A stretch of DNA of 64,000 bases from Alphaproteobacteria bacterium (GTDB taxonomy: Bacteria > Pseudomonadota > Alphaproteobacteria > SMXQ01), in NCBI GenBank assembly GCA_009380075.1, contig WHSO01000004.1, positions 1-64,000 of the forward strand. Direction: 5' to 3'. Numbering within the stretch: the first letter of the stretch is position 1; each line of letters starts with the position of its first letter. A program made the position numbers and the translations under genes. The notes beneath the pieces were generated by a model. That model saw only the letters and a program-made list of their open reading frames with translations. It had not been told where the DNA came from and made no database searches. This document shows, piece after piece, positions 35,989 through 44,546 of this stretch.

Positions 35989-36014
35989 CCGGGGGACGGC
36001 GCCGCCGCCCCCGG
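35989..36014 (-). other. Intercistronic hairpin between binding protein and permease
   Basis: CCGGGGG (35989-35995) and CCCCCGG (36008-36014) form a 7-bp stem with a 12-base GC-rich loop and no T-tract. Hairpins at this place in ABC operons often protect the binding-protein message, giving more binding protein than permease; that role is inferred. Confidence 0.45.
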
Positions 36015-36025
36015 CCCAAGCGACC

Positions 36026-37147
36026 CTATTTGTAGCCAGCTTCCTTCATGATGGTGCGAAGCTTGGTGATGATCTCGCTCTGCTTGTTGATGTACGTCGG
36101 ATCCGAGAACGGCACATAGTACTCGCCTTCTGGATCGATACGGTATTGCTGTGCAATGACCTTGTTGTCTACGTCGCGGCGAAGCGAGTCCGTCTTTTCT
36201 CCGATCTTGATGAACAGAGACTGCCCTTCCTTGCTCAGTGCCCAGTTAATGAACAGGTTGCGCGCGTTGGGATTGGGGGCGCGGTCCATGGCCATCAGGT
36301 TTGCCGCGGAAGCGGACAGCACCTCGCCCTCCGCCATCGGATGCGGCAGCCAGCCGGCGATGGGGAAATTCTGTCCCGCCAGGATCTCGGCCTGGGTAGA
36401 GGTGCCGAACAGGCCGATGGGGAACCGGCCGATGGCGACCCATTCCGCCGCCTGACGGGCATCGGTGACGATCACCGGCTTCATTTCATTGGCCCAGCGC
36501 CGGAACCACTTCTCGCCGATCTTGGGATTAATGAACATCGGCACCGAGGAGGCCGCGGTGCCCTGCGCCCCCGGTGACCAGGACACGATCTTGCCCTTCC
36601 ACTTGGGATTGAGCAGATCGTGATAGGACTTGATCTCCTCCGGCTTCACCATCTTCGTGTTGTAGGAGATGTTGTAGGCAGGCGACGCGCCCCAGGTGAA
36701 GATGTAGCGATGCTCCGGGTCGGTGTAGTGATGCTTGCCCTTGAACCAGAGCTTCGGGTCCTTCACCTCCGGATCGATCAGCAACTCCGGGAAGGACGCA
36801 AGCGCCTTGTTGGGCAGGAGCTGCACGAGCGCGGTGTTGGCACCACCCAGCCAGACATCCACCGTAAACCGGCCGGCGCGCCGTTCCGCCAGGATGCGTT
36901 CGGCGTGCTTGCGGCCGCTGCCGGTCTGGAAGTTGATCTTGACGCCGTATTTCTTCTGGAAAGCCGGCATTGCCGCACGCAGCTTGCGAGGCACTTGCCC
37001 GGACAGGATGACCTCAACCTGGCCCTCCTTCTTTGCTGCGGCGATCAGCTTGTCCATTTCCGGCGTCGCCGCCGCGACCTGTGCGGACACGGTTGGGAAC
37101 ATCAGCACCGTCGCCACGACGCTTATCGAAACCAGTTGTCGCATCAT
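36026..37147 (-). CDS. ABC transporter extracellular solute-binding protein
   Basis: This is a 373-residue periplasmic binding protein of the Fe(III)/family-1 type. A signal peptide (about residues 1-27) precedes MDKLIAAAKKEGQVEVI. The body follows with RRAGRFTVDVWLGG, WKGKIVSWSPGAQGT and LFINWALSKEGQSL. Start at the first of two tandem ATG codons, with an agggag site. It lies between its ATPase (40 bases upstream) and permease (67 bases downstream), the latter gap carrying a hairpin. It lacks the C-terminal extra domain seen in the relative at 6284. Confidence 0.9.
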   Translation of the reverse strand: MMRQLVSISVVATVLMFPTVSAQVAAATPEMDKLIAAAKKEGQVEVILSGQVPRKLRAAMPAFQKKYGVKINFQTGSGRKHAERILAERRAGRFTVDVWLGGANTALVQLLPNKALASFPELLIDPEVKDPKLWFKGKHHYTDPEHRYIFTWGASPAYNISYNTKMVKPEEIKSYHDLLNPKWKGKIVSWSPGAQGTAASSVPMFINPKIGEKWFRRWANEMKPVIVTDARQAAEWVAIGRFPIGLFGTSTQAEILAGQNFPIAGWLPHPMAEGEVLSASAANLMAMDRAPNPNARNLFINWALSKEGQSLFIKIGEKTDSLRRDVDNKVIAQQYRIDPEGEYYVPFSDPTYINKQSEIITKLRTIMKEAGYK

Positions 37148-37187
37148 GTCTTGCACTCCCTTCGTTTGGCTCGGTCCATGAGGATGA

Positions 37188-38396
37188 TCAGGAATCGGAG
37201 TCGCTGCCGCGCCAGTCGGACAGCCAGGCGCTGTGTCCCTCGGGACGGAGCCTGAGCCAGACCCGGCTGCCTTCGGGTCGCGGATCGTGGCGCCCGCCGT
37301 AGATGACAGAATGGCCCTGCCCGGGAACCTCGATCTGGTATTCGACCCTCTCGCCGACGAACAGCGCCGCGCGCACCGTGCCGGACACAACGCCCGCGGG
37401 CATGGCATCGCCGGCGGTCGACTGGATTTCTACGTCCTCCGGACGGACGCCGATGAAGACTTCCTTGCCGGCGGGGATGCCGCCCGGATCGCTGGTATGG
37501 CCGAAGACGACGCATTCCGGCGCGCCCTCGAGGCTGATGGCTAGCGCCCCGGATGGGTTTGCCGCCTTGACCGTTCCTCGAAACAACAAGGTTTTTCCGA
37601 CGAAATCGCGCACGAATTCGTTGGCCGGCTGGTCGTAGAGCTGGCGTGGGCTGCCCTGCTGCTGGATGACGCCGGATTTCATCAGGGCGATGCGGTCGGA
37701 GAGACTGAGTGCCTCGACCTGATCGTGAGTGACGAACAGGACGGCAATATTGAGCCTCTTCTGCAACAACTTGACCTCGAGCCGCATCTGCTCCCGCAGC
37801 TTCGCATCGAGATTGCTGAACGGTTCGTCGAGGAGAAGAATACGCGGCTCGTTCACCAGCGCGCGCGCCAGGGCGACGCGCTGCTGCTGCCCGCCGCTGA
37901 GGAGCGGACCGGGCCGCTTCTCCATCCCCGCCATGCCGACCAGTTCCAAGGTCTTCGCGACCCGCTCCCTGATTTCCGCACGACCGCATCTGCGGGCCTT
38001 GAGCGGGAAACTGACGTTCTCCTCCACCGTCATGTGCGGCCAGATGGCGTAGGACTGGAACACCATCCCCAGGTTGCGCTTTTCCGGCGGAAGGGAGAGC
38101 CCCTGATCCGTGATCACCACGGCCTCGTCACCGAAATGGATCGAACCCTCGTCCGGCTGCTCCAGGCCGGCGACCATGCGGAGCGTCGTCGACTTGCCGC
38201 AGCCCGACGGGCCGAGCAGGGTAAAGACCTCACCGTCCGCAACGTCCAGGGAGAGACCGTCCACGGCTCTCTGGGTCGCACCCGGGTAGGTTTTCGACAG
38301 GTTCTGGAGACGGATGGCCGCGCCACGCGGAACGTTACGGGACGCGATGCCTGCCATGGAAACTACGTTCGGTTTCTGAACAGCGTCGGTCGTCAC
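37188..38396 (-). CDS. ABC transporter ATP-binding protein (FbpC/PotA type)
   Basis: This is a 402-residue ATPase. Walker A GPSGCGKSTT is at about residue 62, followed by Q-loop VFQSYAIWPHM, signature LSGGQQQRVALARAL, Walker B ILLLDEPFSNLD and switch VTHDQVEALSL. A C-terminal TOBE-type domain includes FIGVRPEDVEI. I chose the GTG at 38396 because a gggaga site precedes it; the internal ATG at 38357 has none. It energises the permease at 34210 together with the binding protein at 36026. Confidence 0.92.
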   Translation of the reverse strand: MTTDAVQKPNVVSMAGIASRNVPRGAAIRLQNLSKTYPGATQRAVDGLSLDVADGEVFTLLGPSGCGKSTTLRMVAGLEQPDEGSIHFGDEAVVITDQGLSLPPEKRNLGMVFQSYAIWPHMTVEENVSFPLKARRCGRAEIRERVAKTLELVGMAGMEKRPGPLLSGGQQQRVALARALVNEPRILLLDEPFSNLDAKLREQMRLEVKLLQKRLNIAVLFVTHDQVEALSLSDRIALMKSGVIQQQGSPRQLYDQPANEFVRDFVGKTLLFRGTVKAANPSGALAISLEGAPECVVFGHTSDPGGIPAGKEVFIGVRPEDVEIQSTAGDAMPAGVVSGTVRAALFVGERVEYQIEVPGQGHSVIYGGRHDPRPEGSRVWLRLRPEGHSAWLSDWRGSDSDS

Positions 38397-38487
38397 CTTG
38401 GTTCTCCCGGTTGAGGCTCGCGCGCGGGCATCTCCGCCTCCCTGCGAGCTTCCGGCGCCGGCCGCGAGAGCCGGCGCCGGCATGGCC

Positions 38488-39492
38488 CTAGATTTTGAGG
38501 TTGAACACCTTGCGGGCGTTATCCTCGAAAATCTTCTTCTTGTCCGCTGCCGTAAGCGACGCGATCGATTCGATCAGCGGCCTTGTGTCGTCCATCCACT
38601 GGCCCGTCTTGGGATCCTTGGCCGTGCCGGCACCCGGACGTTCGGTGCCGAACATGCAACGATCCGGCGTCGCCCAGCGGAAAAGCATTTCGAGCGCGTC
38701 CTGGGTATAGAGCGCGGTATCGAAATAGAGCCGCTGCAGGCTTTCCTCGAAGGTCTCCCGGGCCCGGCCGCCCTTGATGCGGGCGGCGCGGAAACGGCCG
38801 ATCTGGTACGGAATGGCACCCCCGCCGTGACAGATGATCAGCTTGAGCGTGGGGAAATCCTGAAACACCCTGGACGACAGGAGCGAAATGATCGAGATGC
38901 TCTCCTCGAGGATGAAGTTCAGTGTGTAGTTGAAGCGATCCGCCCGGCACCCGGCGCCATGCACCATTGCCGGGACGTCGAGCTCGACAAGCTTTTCATA
39001 GAGCGGATACCAGTATTCGTCGCCCAGCCCCGGCGGCGGCTCGAGATTTTCGCTGGGATCGGAATTGAGCAGGCAGCCGACGAAACCCAGCTCCTTGACG
39101 CAGCGTTCGAGCTCGGGAATTGATTCCTTCGGGCTCACGCCCATGTTCTGGGGCAGCGATGCCATGCCGATGAAACGGTCGGGGAACAGCTGCACCTGAC
39201 GCGCCGTCAGGTCGTTGCAGGCCTCGCAGAAGCCATGGACGATGCGTTCGGGCTTTTCCGAATGCATCATCTGATAGGGCCGGGGCGAAATGATCTGATA
39301 ATCGGTGCCGACCTGATCCAGTTGCTCCAGGTGCGAAGCGCCGCCATGAACCGGCCGGTTGAGTGCCTCGGTGATCAGCTCGTCCGACAGCTTGAGCTTG
39401 TCGCGCGGCCGGGACCGGGCCGCCAGGAGGTTCGACTTGTACGCGAAGAGCTTGTCCGGTGCCGTGAAGTGAGCGTGAATGTCTATGATCAT
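38488..39492 (-). CDS. Amidohydrolase-family enzyme, 4-oxalomesaconate hydratase (LigJ)-like
   Basis: This 334-residue metal-dependent TIM-barrel enzyme has metal-binding HAH at residues 6-8 (IDIHAHFTAP). Further His are in PAMVHGAGC and LIICHGGGAIPY, and an acid sits in CMFGTERPGAG. The C-terminal segment DPKTGQWMDDTRPLIESI is of the kind seen in LigJ, the hydratase of the protocatechuate 4,5-cleavage pathway. ACMSD-type decarboxylases are the alternative. It starts the stretch that contains the ABC importer, bicupin and LigB-type dioxygenase, which supports an aromatic ring-fission role. Confidence 0.72.
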   Translation of the reverse strand: MIIDIHAHFTAPDKLFAYKSNLLAARSRPRDKLKLSDELITEALNRPVHGGASHLEQLDQVGTDYQIISPRPYQMMHSEKPERIVHGFCEACNDLTARQVQLFPDRFIGMASLPQNMGVSPKESIPELERCVKELGFVGCLLNSDPSENLEPPPGLGDEYWYPLYEKLVELDVPAMVHGAGCRADRFNYTLNFILEESISIISLLSSRVFQDFPTLKLIICHGGGAIPYQIGRFRAARIKGGRARETFEESLQRLYFDTALYTQDALEMLFRWATPDRCMFGTERPGAGTAKDPKTGQWMDDTRPLIESIASLTAADKKKIFEDNARKVFNLKI

Positions 39493-39731
39493 CGTTTCCT
39501 CTGTCCTTCTACGTTAAACTGGAATTTCTTCTCCGTCGCGCCGCCAGCCCGAGAACGCTACCGCCCTTGTCACTGCGCCCCGCCAGCCGGGACTCCAGCG
39601 ACGGCACCGGGAACGAAAGGCCGGGACGCCACGGGGCTGAAAAACTCCGGCGGCGCTTCAAACACACCATCGGCCGTTGCTCGCGGTTCATCCGTTGCAG
39701 ACCTATTGCGGAAGGATGGCTCACCGTCGCT

Positions 39732-41039
39732 TCATGGGCAGACAATTTTCCTTGCCTCAAGGCGGTCTCCCCTCTTGGTCCAGCCGACCTCGCAGGTCAT
39801 CCCGGTCTTCACCGCTGAACGCGGGCTGATCTTTCCGCCCACAGTGATCTCGGTCCGGCTGCCGCTGACCCCGATTTTCAGGTTCTTGCCCTCGTTCTTG
39901 AACACGAGCACGCGCCCTTCGCGCTGGACCTCGTCGAGCTTGACCTTGACCATGTCCGGCGCGGTCTCGGCCTTGATCTGGGGCAGGCCCAGCTTTGCCC
40001 GCATGGCCTTCACGACCTCCACCCCGGCGGGGTTCTGCTCGATCGCATCGACGATGAGGTCGCGGGTCTTTTCGCCGTCGACGGGCACGTAGCCGTCGCC
40101 AAGGATGTTGTTGGCATCTTTCTTGAACATCGGATCGGCGGTCGTCGCCTTGAAGGATGCGCGCAGGACGTCACGCGGCCCGGCCGGAGTCTTCGGCGGC
40201 AGCGCGAAGAACTTGTCGATGGCATTGGATCCCGTCCATTGACGGTAGGCCGCCCATTGCTCCTTGGTGAGGCCCTTCTTCTTCAGAAGGTCCTCGAAGA
40301 CCGGCACCCCCGAATAGTCGGCGCGGGATTTTTCCACGACCAGCGGCGTGGCCCCTTCCTGCTTGGTGAAGCGATCGAGAATCTTGTCGGTGCCGGAGCC
40401 GAACATGTCGATTTCGCCGCGCCCGTAGGCGAGGTAGATCGCGTTCGAATTGGGGTAACCGAGGACGAACTTGAGGTTCCAGCCGAGGTAGATCGCGCCG
40501 AAGGCCGCCACGGAATCCTGGGTCCGGTCCGTCGAGACCGAGCCGTGGGCGATGGGCGGCAGCTTGGGATTCGTCAGGCGCTCGAGGGCGGACTTGCGGA
40601 TCAACTGTACCGAAGGGCCGCGATCGATGGAGCCGACGTAAACCCATTCCTTCAAATCGTAGCGCACCGCCGACGACTTGCGGAGCACGGGACCAAGGGT
40701 CCCACCGCCGGCGAACACGCCCACGGTCAGGCCATCGGGGCGAACTTGGTGCTGCAGGTCATTGGCACCGGCCGCCTGCAGCGGCTTGTTGCGGACCAGC
40801 ACTTGGGGCTTGCCGGGGATGTGGTTGCCCAAATAGCGCGCGACCAGCCGGGCGGTCGTATCGGTGCCGCCGCCTGGCCGGGACGCGATCATTACCGTCA
40901 GGGTCTTGCCGTCGTAGAAGTCCGCGGCAACGGCGAATTCCGGCGCGGCCGCAAGAACGGTCAATCCGGCCGAAAGCGCCCAAGCTGACGTCCGTAAAGG
41001 TGCGGCACGGCATTCGTTCCTGTCTGTTCGATGTTGCAT
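39732..41039 (-). CDS. Bug/TctC-like binding protein with an extra C-terminal domain
   Basis: This is a 435-residue periplasmic protein. The signal peptide (about residues 1-38, VLAAAPEFAVAAD) is followed by a divergent Bug body with FYDGKTLTVMIASRPGGGTD and VRNKPLQAAG. From about residue 364 comes a domain of about 72 residues (VKVKLDEVQREGR ... VGGKIS ... GMTCEV ... KIVCP). Over its first 55 positions it matches the end of the unrelated binding protein at 6284 at roughly half the residues. The start at 41039 has an aggagagg site. It lies between the Rieske oxygenase and the LigJ-like gene. Confidence 0.85.
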   Translation of the reverse strand: MQHRTDRNECRAAPLRTSAWALSAGLTVLAAAPEFAVAADFYDGKTLTVMIASRPGGGTDTTARLVARYLGNHIPGKPQVLVRNKPLQAAGANDLQHQVRPDGLTVGVFAGGGTLGPVLRKSSAVRYDLKEWVYVGSIDRGPSVQLIRKSALERLTNPKLPPIAHGSVSTDRTQDSVAAFGAIYLGWNLKFVLGYPNSNAIYLAYGRGEIDMFGSGTDKILDRFTKQEGATPLVVEKSRADYSGVPVFEDLLKKKGLTKEQWAAYRQWTGSNAIDKFFALPPKTPAGPRDVLRASFKATTADPMFKKDANNILGDGYVPVDGEKTRDLIVDAIEQNPAGVEVVKAMRAKLGLPQIKAETAPDMVKVKLDEVQREGRVLVFKNEGKNLKIGVSGSRTEITVGGKISPRSAVKTGMTCEVGWTKRGDRLEARKIVCP

Positions 41040-41129
41040 CTTGCCTCTCCTGTCGGTTTTGCCTGTGCGCCTTCGGCGCTTGCGGTCGTTGGGAAGCTGG
41101 TTCAAGGGAATCAGGCGATTCCTCCCGTC

Positions 41130-42293
41130 CTATTGCGCCGCCCCCTGGCGCTCCGGCCTCATCAGGCCAATCCTCTCGTTGATAACGTCAAGCTCGATGA
41201 TCGATTCGCTGCCCGCCGGGCGCACGCCGAGAGGGACGTTGCCCTGTGCGACTGCCTCGATCTGCTCCTTCACCAGGCGGCGGTACATGACCACGCCCTT
41301 GTCGGCGGAACCGAGTCGCTCACGCGTACGGTCCAGTACCCGCCCCTGGGTTTCCCAGGCCATGACGTCCTGGGCCAGCACCATGTCGAGCCGATAGTCG
41401 CCCGCCTCGTTGCGCATCGAAACGAAGCTGAACGGCGCCGAGGCATCGGCCGGCGAGTGCACGCCCGCTTCGGGGACGAAGTTGACCATGAAGACCTGGG
41501 TGTTGTTGTCGTCGATCGGCACCCGATACTGCAGGTTATGGCGATGGCCGCCCTTGCCGCTGCGGTCGTGGGCGACGTGACGTAGGATGTTGGGAAACAG
41601 GAGCGGATGCTGGTCCGTCTGCACCCCCTTGCCCTTGATGGGGGTGGTGCGGCGTTTCATGATGCCGAAGTCGAAGGGAATGAAGTCCTCCTTCTCCTCG
41701 AATTCCTCCATCAGGCTGGCGAGATGGGCGGTCCGGCCATGCAGCCAGAACAGGTGCGACGGGTCGACGGAGTTTTCCATGCACTGGAGCCAGTTACATT
41801 CGACCACCGAATGGCGCTCCACCGTGCGCCGGCCGTGTTCCCAGGCGAGCACATCCCAGTATGGCAGCGCCGGCGCGGGTGCCGGGCCGAGATAGGCGAA
41901 CAGCATGCCGCCGAGGGGGCGCACCGGATAGGCGGGATGCCGGACACTGTCCTTGAGGGTGCTACCCTTGGGCTCGGCCGGGGTCTCGATGCAGGCGCCG
42001 TCGCCGTTGTACTTCCAGCCGTGATAAGGACAACGAATGCCGTCTTCTTCCACCCGCCCGTAAGCGAGCGAAGCGAAACGGTGCGAACACTGCTTGCCGA
42101 CCAGCCCGTAGGCGCCGGATTTGTCACGGTAGACCACCAGTTCCTCGCCGAGCAGCCTGACTTCCAGGATCGGCTTTTCCTCCGTCAGTTCGGCGACACA
42201 GGCCACCGGCTGCCAGTAGCGCCGCAGCAATTCGCCCGCAGGCGTTCCGGGACCGACACGGGTGAGCACTTCATTGTCTTCGCGTGACAGCAT
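41130..42293 (-). CDS. Rieske aromatic ring-hydroxylating oxygenase, phthalate-4,5-dioxygenase-like
   Basis: This 387-residue oxygenase component has a Rieske [2Fe-2S] site, CSHRF ... CPYHGWKY (Cys/His pairs near residues 68-90), and a mononuclear iron site in ENSVDPSHLFWLHG. The N-terminus MLSREDNEVLTRVGPGTP is of the phthalate 4,5-dioxygenase or vanillate demethylase group. No reductase gene is adjacent, so electrons must come from elsewhere. The start at 42293 has a gggaga site. A close paralogue lies at 57427-58596. It probably dihydroxylates or demethylates a carboxylated aromatic. Confidence 0.88.
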   Translation of the reverse strand: MLSREDNEVLTRVGPGTPAGELLRRYWQPVACVAELTEEKPILEVRLLGEELVVYRDKSGAYGLVGKQCSHRFASLAYGRVEEDGIRCPYHGWKYNGDGACIETPAEPKGSTLKDSVRHPAYPVRPLGGMLFAYLGPAPAPALPYWDVLAWEHGRRTVERHSVVECNWLQCMENSVDPSHLFWLHGRTAHLASLMEEFEEKEDFIPFDFGIMKRRTTPIKGKGVQTDQHPLLFPNILRHVAHDRSGKGGHRHNLQYRVPIDDNNTQVFMVNFVPEAGVHSPADASAPFSFVSMRNEAGDYRLDMVLAQDVMAWETQGRVLDRTRERLGSADKGVVMYRRLVKEQIEAVAQGNVPLGVRPAGSESIIELDVINERIGLMRPERQGAAQ

Positions 42294-42319
42294 CGCCGTT
42301 CTCCCAGTCTGCCTCCGGC

Positions 42320-43309
42320 TCAGGCGCCGTGGCCGAGCAACAGGTGTTGGTGATCCTTGTAGAGGTTGCGGATGAACCCCGAATCCTCGATCTGGCGCAG
42401 GAAATGGAAATCCCACAGGGCAAGCGGATGGATGTTCTTCGCGTCGCCGTTCTTCTCGTCCTGCTTCAGCGCTTCCTGGTAGACGTTGAACACCGACTGC
42501 ATGCTTGGGACCAGCCGGGGGTCGAGCTTGGGCGCGAGATCGTCGTAGAGAATCTCCGCCACCTCGCGGCCGAGCTTGCCGTCGTTGTCGTAGCGGTCCA
42601 TCAGGATCTTGATGGTTTCCTCGCGGTTGATCTTGAAATAGGCGATGCCCTCGATGATCGCCTTGAGCACGCGCGTCACCACATCGGGCTTCTCGTCAAC
42701 CATCCTCTTGCTGGTGGACATGGTCATGTAAAAGATCATGTACTGCGGATCGAGCGGAATCACCTTGAGCTGCGATCGCCGCGCCAGTTCCGCGTTGGGC
42801 TGGCTGAGGAAGCAGGCATCCACGTCCTTGTCGCGGACCATTTCGGTGAGGGTCTTGCGCTTTGGCTTTCCCGGCTCAATCACGTCCTGCTGGGCGCGCC
42901 GGACCAGCTCGACCTCGTCCTTGTCCGCGTCGAGACCGTGCTGCTTCAGGTAGAGCCAGGCGTTCAGATATGGATGATTGCCCCGGGTCCCGACCTTGCG
43001 GTGCCTGAGGTCGGCGAGGGAGTTGATCCCGGTGTCCTCGCGCGTGACCAGGGCAACGTTGTTGTTGCTCATGCTCTGGCCGACGTAGGTCCAGGTGTCG
43101 CCGCGGGCGCGCGCGGCGTAGGTGGAGACATGATTGCCGGAGACGAATTCCACTTCACCGGTGGGCACCAGCTTGTGGGCGTCCTCGCGGCTGATGACGC
43201 GCTGGTAGTCCACATCCAGCCCGTGACGCGCCCAGGCGCCCGATTCCTGGATGACGTGCATCAGCACCAGATGGCTGTGGGCGCGGTAGGGGAAACTGAT
43301 GTGGTCCAT
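42320..43309 (-). CDS. NMT1/THI5-like protein without signal peptide, possible dihydroxyphthalate-decarboxylase-type enzyme
   Basis: This 329-residue protein has a periplasmic-binding-protein-like fold of the NitT/TauT/NMT1 class (for example LADLRHRKVGTRG, DVDACFLSQPNAELA). It begins MDHISFPYRAHSH with no signal peptide, so it should be cytoplasmic. Proteins of this fold and size are annotated as 4,5-dihydroxyphthalate decarboxylase in phthalate clusters, and its neighbours (Rieske oxygenase 26 bases downstream, dehydrogenase upstream) fit. A soluble ligand-binding role is the alternative. A ggaga ribosome-binding site is present. Confidence 0.65.
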   Translation of the reverse strand: MDHISFPYRAHSHLVLMHVIQESGAWARHGLDVDYQRVISREDAHKLVPTGEVEFVSGNHVSTYAARARGDTWTYVGQSMSNNNVALVTREDTGINSLADLRHRKVGTRGNHPYLNAWLYLKQHGLDADKDEVELVRRAQQDVIEPGKPKRKTLTEMVRDKDVDACFLSQPNAELARRSQLKVIPLDPQYMIFYMTMSTSKRMVDEKPDVVTRVLKAIIEGIAYFKINREETIKILMDRYDNDGKLGREVAEILYDDLAPKLDPRLVPSMQSVFNVYQEALKQDEKNGDAKNIHPLALWDFHFLRQIEDSGFIRNLYKDHQHLLLGHGA

Positions 43310-43342
43310 GATTCGATCTCCGATGCTTGGGCACGGCGCGCT

Positions 43343-44545
43343 TCAGGGTGCCGGTACCTGGTGCTTGAGCCGCCGGACCTTGCCGTCGTGGCCCGAGGCC
43401 ATGATGGCGAGGCAGACTTCGAGGGTCGCCTTGCCCCAGTGCCCGTCGGGAAAGGCGGGGCGTTTCCTGGCGATGGCATCCACCAACTCCTGCAGCTCCT
43501 GGCTACGGCCATGGCCCGGGGCCAGCGGGATATCCTCCCGCCCCTTCTGGGTATAGACGTAGATGCCGTCGGGCGCCTGGCGGATCACGCCCTTCTCGCA
43601 GAACACCACGGTCAGGCCGAAGAACGGCTGGTGCTGGTCCTCCCTGCCGCCGCCAGCACCATGATTGCCGCGGTCGTGGGCGACGGCGCGCTTGCGCGCG
43701 GGATCGGCGGCGCCCATCAGGCGCGGCTTGTCCACGCGCGGAAACGCGCGCGCGCCTGTCTGCAGGCGGCCCGATTCGCCGATACCCCATGTCAGTTCGG
43801 TGACGTCGAAGTAGCCGTAGCCGTTGAAGGTGACGGTCGCGGTGGAGCCGGTGTCGAATTCCAGCAGGGCGGAGAAATGGCCCTCGGTATCGAAGTATCG
43901 GTCCGCGCGGCCGGAAATACCGCGCACGTTCCGGACCATGCCACCGCCGAGAAAGCGCACGATGTCGACGATGTGCGGCCCCTGTCGGTAGACGATGCCG
44001 CCGCCCTTGGTGGTATCGAGCTCGGGCGCGAGCCGCGGGCGCTGGAGCCAGTCGTTGAAGTTGGCGGCGTGGATCTGCACCACGCGTCCGAGCCGCCCCG
44101 ACCGGATCACCTTGCGCATCGCCTTCATGGGCGCCTGGTAGATCTTGGAATGGCCTTGCAGATAATGCACGCCTGCTTCCTCGCAGGCCCGGATCATGCG
44201 GTCGCACTGCTGCAGGGTCACCGCCATGGGTTTCTCGCAGATGACGTGCTTGCCCGCGCGCGCCGCGGCGATGGTGTGTTCCATGTGAACCGTGTTGGGA
44301 GTCGATATCCACACCGCGTCCACTTCGCCCTTGGTGCAGAGGTCCGTCACCGAACCGAAGGCAGGCTTGCCGTACCGCGTGCTGAAGGTGGCCCGTGCCT
44401 CCGCGCTGGTGTCGGCGCCGCCAGCAAGAACATAGGGCGCACCGTCGCGGAAGGCCGGCAGGACTTGGGACGAGGCGACGCCGAGCCCGGCGACCCCGAC
44501 GCGGAGCGGGCCCTTCCCGGTCTTCCTTTTCGGCTGCGTCGCCAT
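43343..44545 (-). CDS. Gfo/Idh/MocA-family oxidoreductase, possible cis-dihydrodiol dehydrogenase
   Basis: This 400-residue NAD(P)-dependent dehydrogenase has the N-terminal Rossmann motif VGVAGLGVASSQ. The EKP signature is in HVICEKPMAVTLQQ, and the C-terminal catalytic domain includes GGIVYRQGPHIVDIVRFLGG. Within phthalate-type clusters this family supplies the dihydrodiol dehydrogenase (Pht4-like), and in the protocatechuate 4,5-pathway it supplies LigC. Here it is flanked by aldolase-family and NMT1-like genes one and 33 bases away. The role in re-aromatisation or semialdehyde oxidation is inferred from context. Confidence 0.8.
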   Translation of the reverse strand: MATQPKRKTGKGPLRVGVAGLGVASSQVLPAFRDGAPYVLAGGADTSAEARATFSTRYGKPAFGSVTDLCTKGEVDAVWISTPNTVHMEHTIAAARAGKHVICEKPMAVTLQQCDRMIRACEEAGVHYLQGHSKIYQAPMKAMRKVIRSGRLGRVVQIHAANFNDWLQRPRLAPELDTTKGGGIVYRQGPHIVDIVRFLGGGMVRNVRGISGRADRYFDTEGHFSALLEFDTGSTATVTFNGYGYFDVTELTWGIGESGRLQTGARAFPRVDKPRLMGAADPARKRAVAHDRGNHGAGGGREDQHQPFFGLTVVFCEKGVIRQAPDGIYVYTQKGREDIPLAPGHGRSQELQELVDAIARKRPAFPDGHWGKATLEVCLAIMASGHDGKVRRLKHQVPAP

Positions 44546-44546
44546 C

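Noticed and set aside
34183..36051. Long plus-strand open frame (622 codons)
   Set aside because: It is antisense to a clear ABC permease and composed of charged low-complexity sequence; a shadow frame.
36026..38396. Classical iron(III) importer
   Set aside because: Family resemblance to Fbp-type systems is real, but no iron-uptake genes or Fur-like sites were seen and all neighbours are catabolic, so the iron label was not used.
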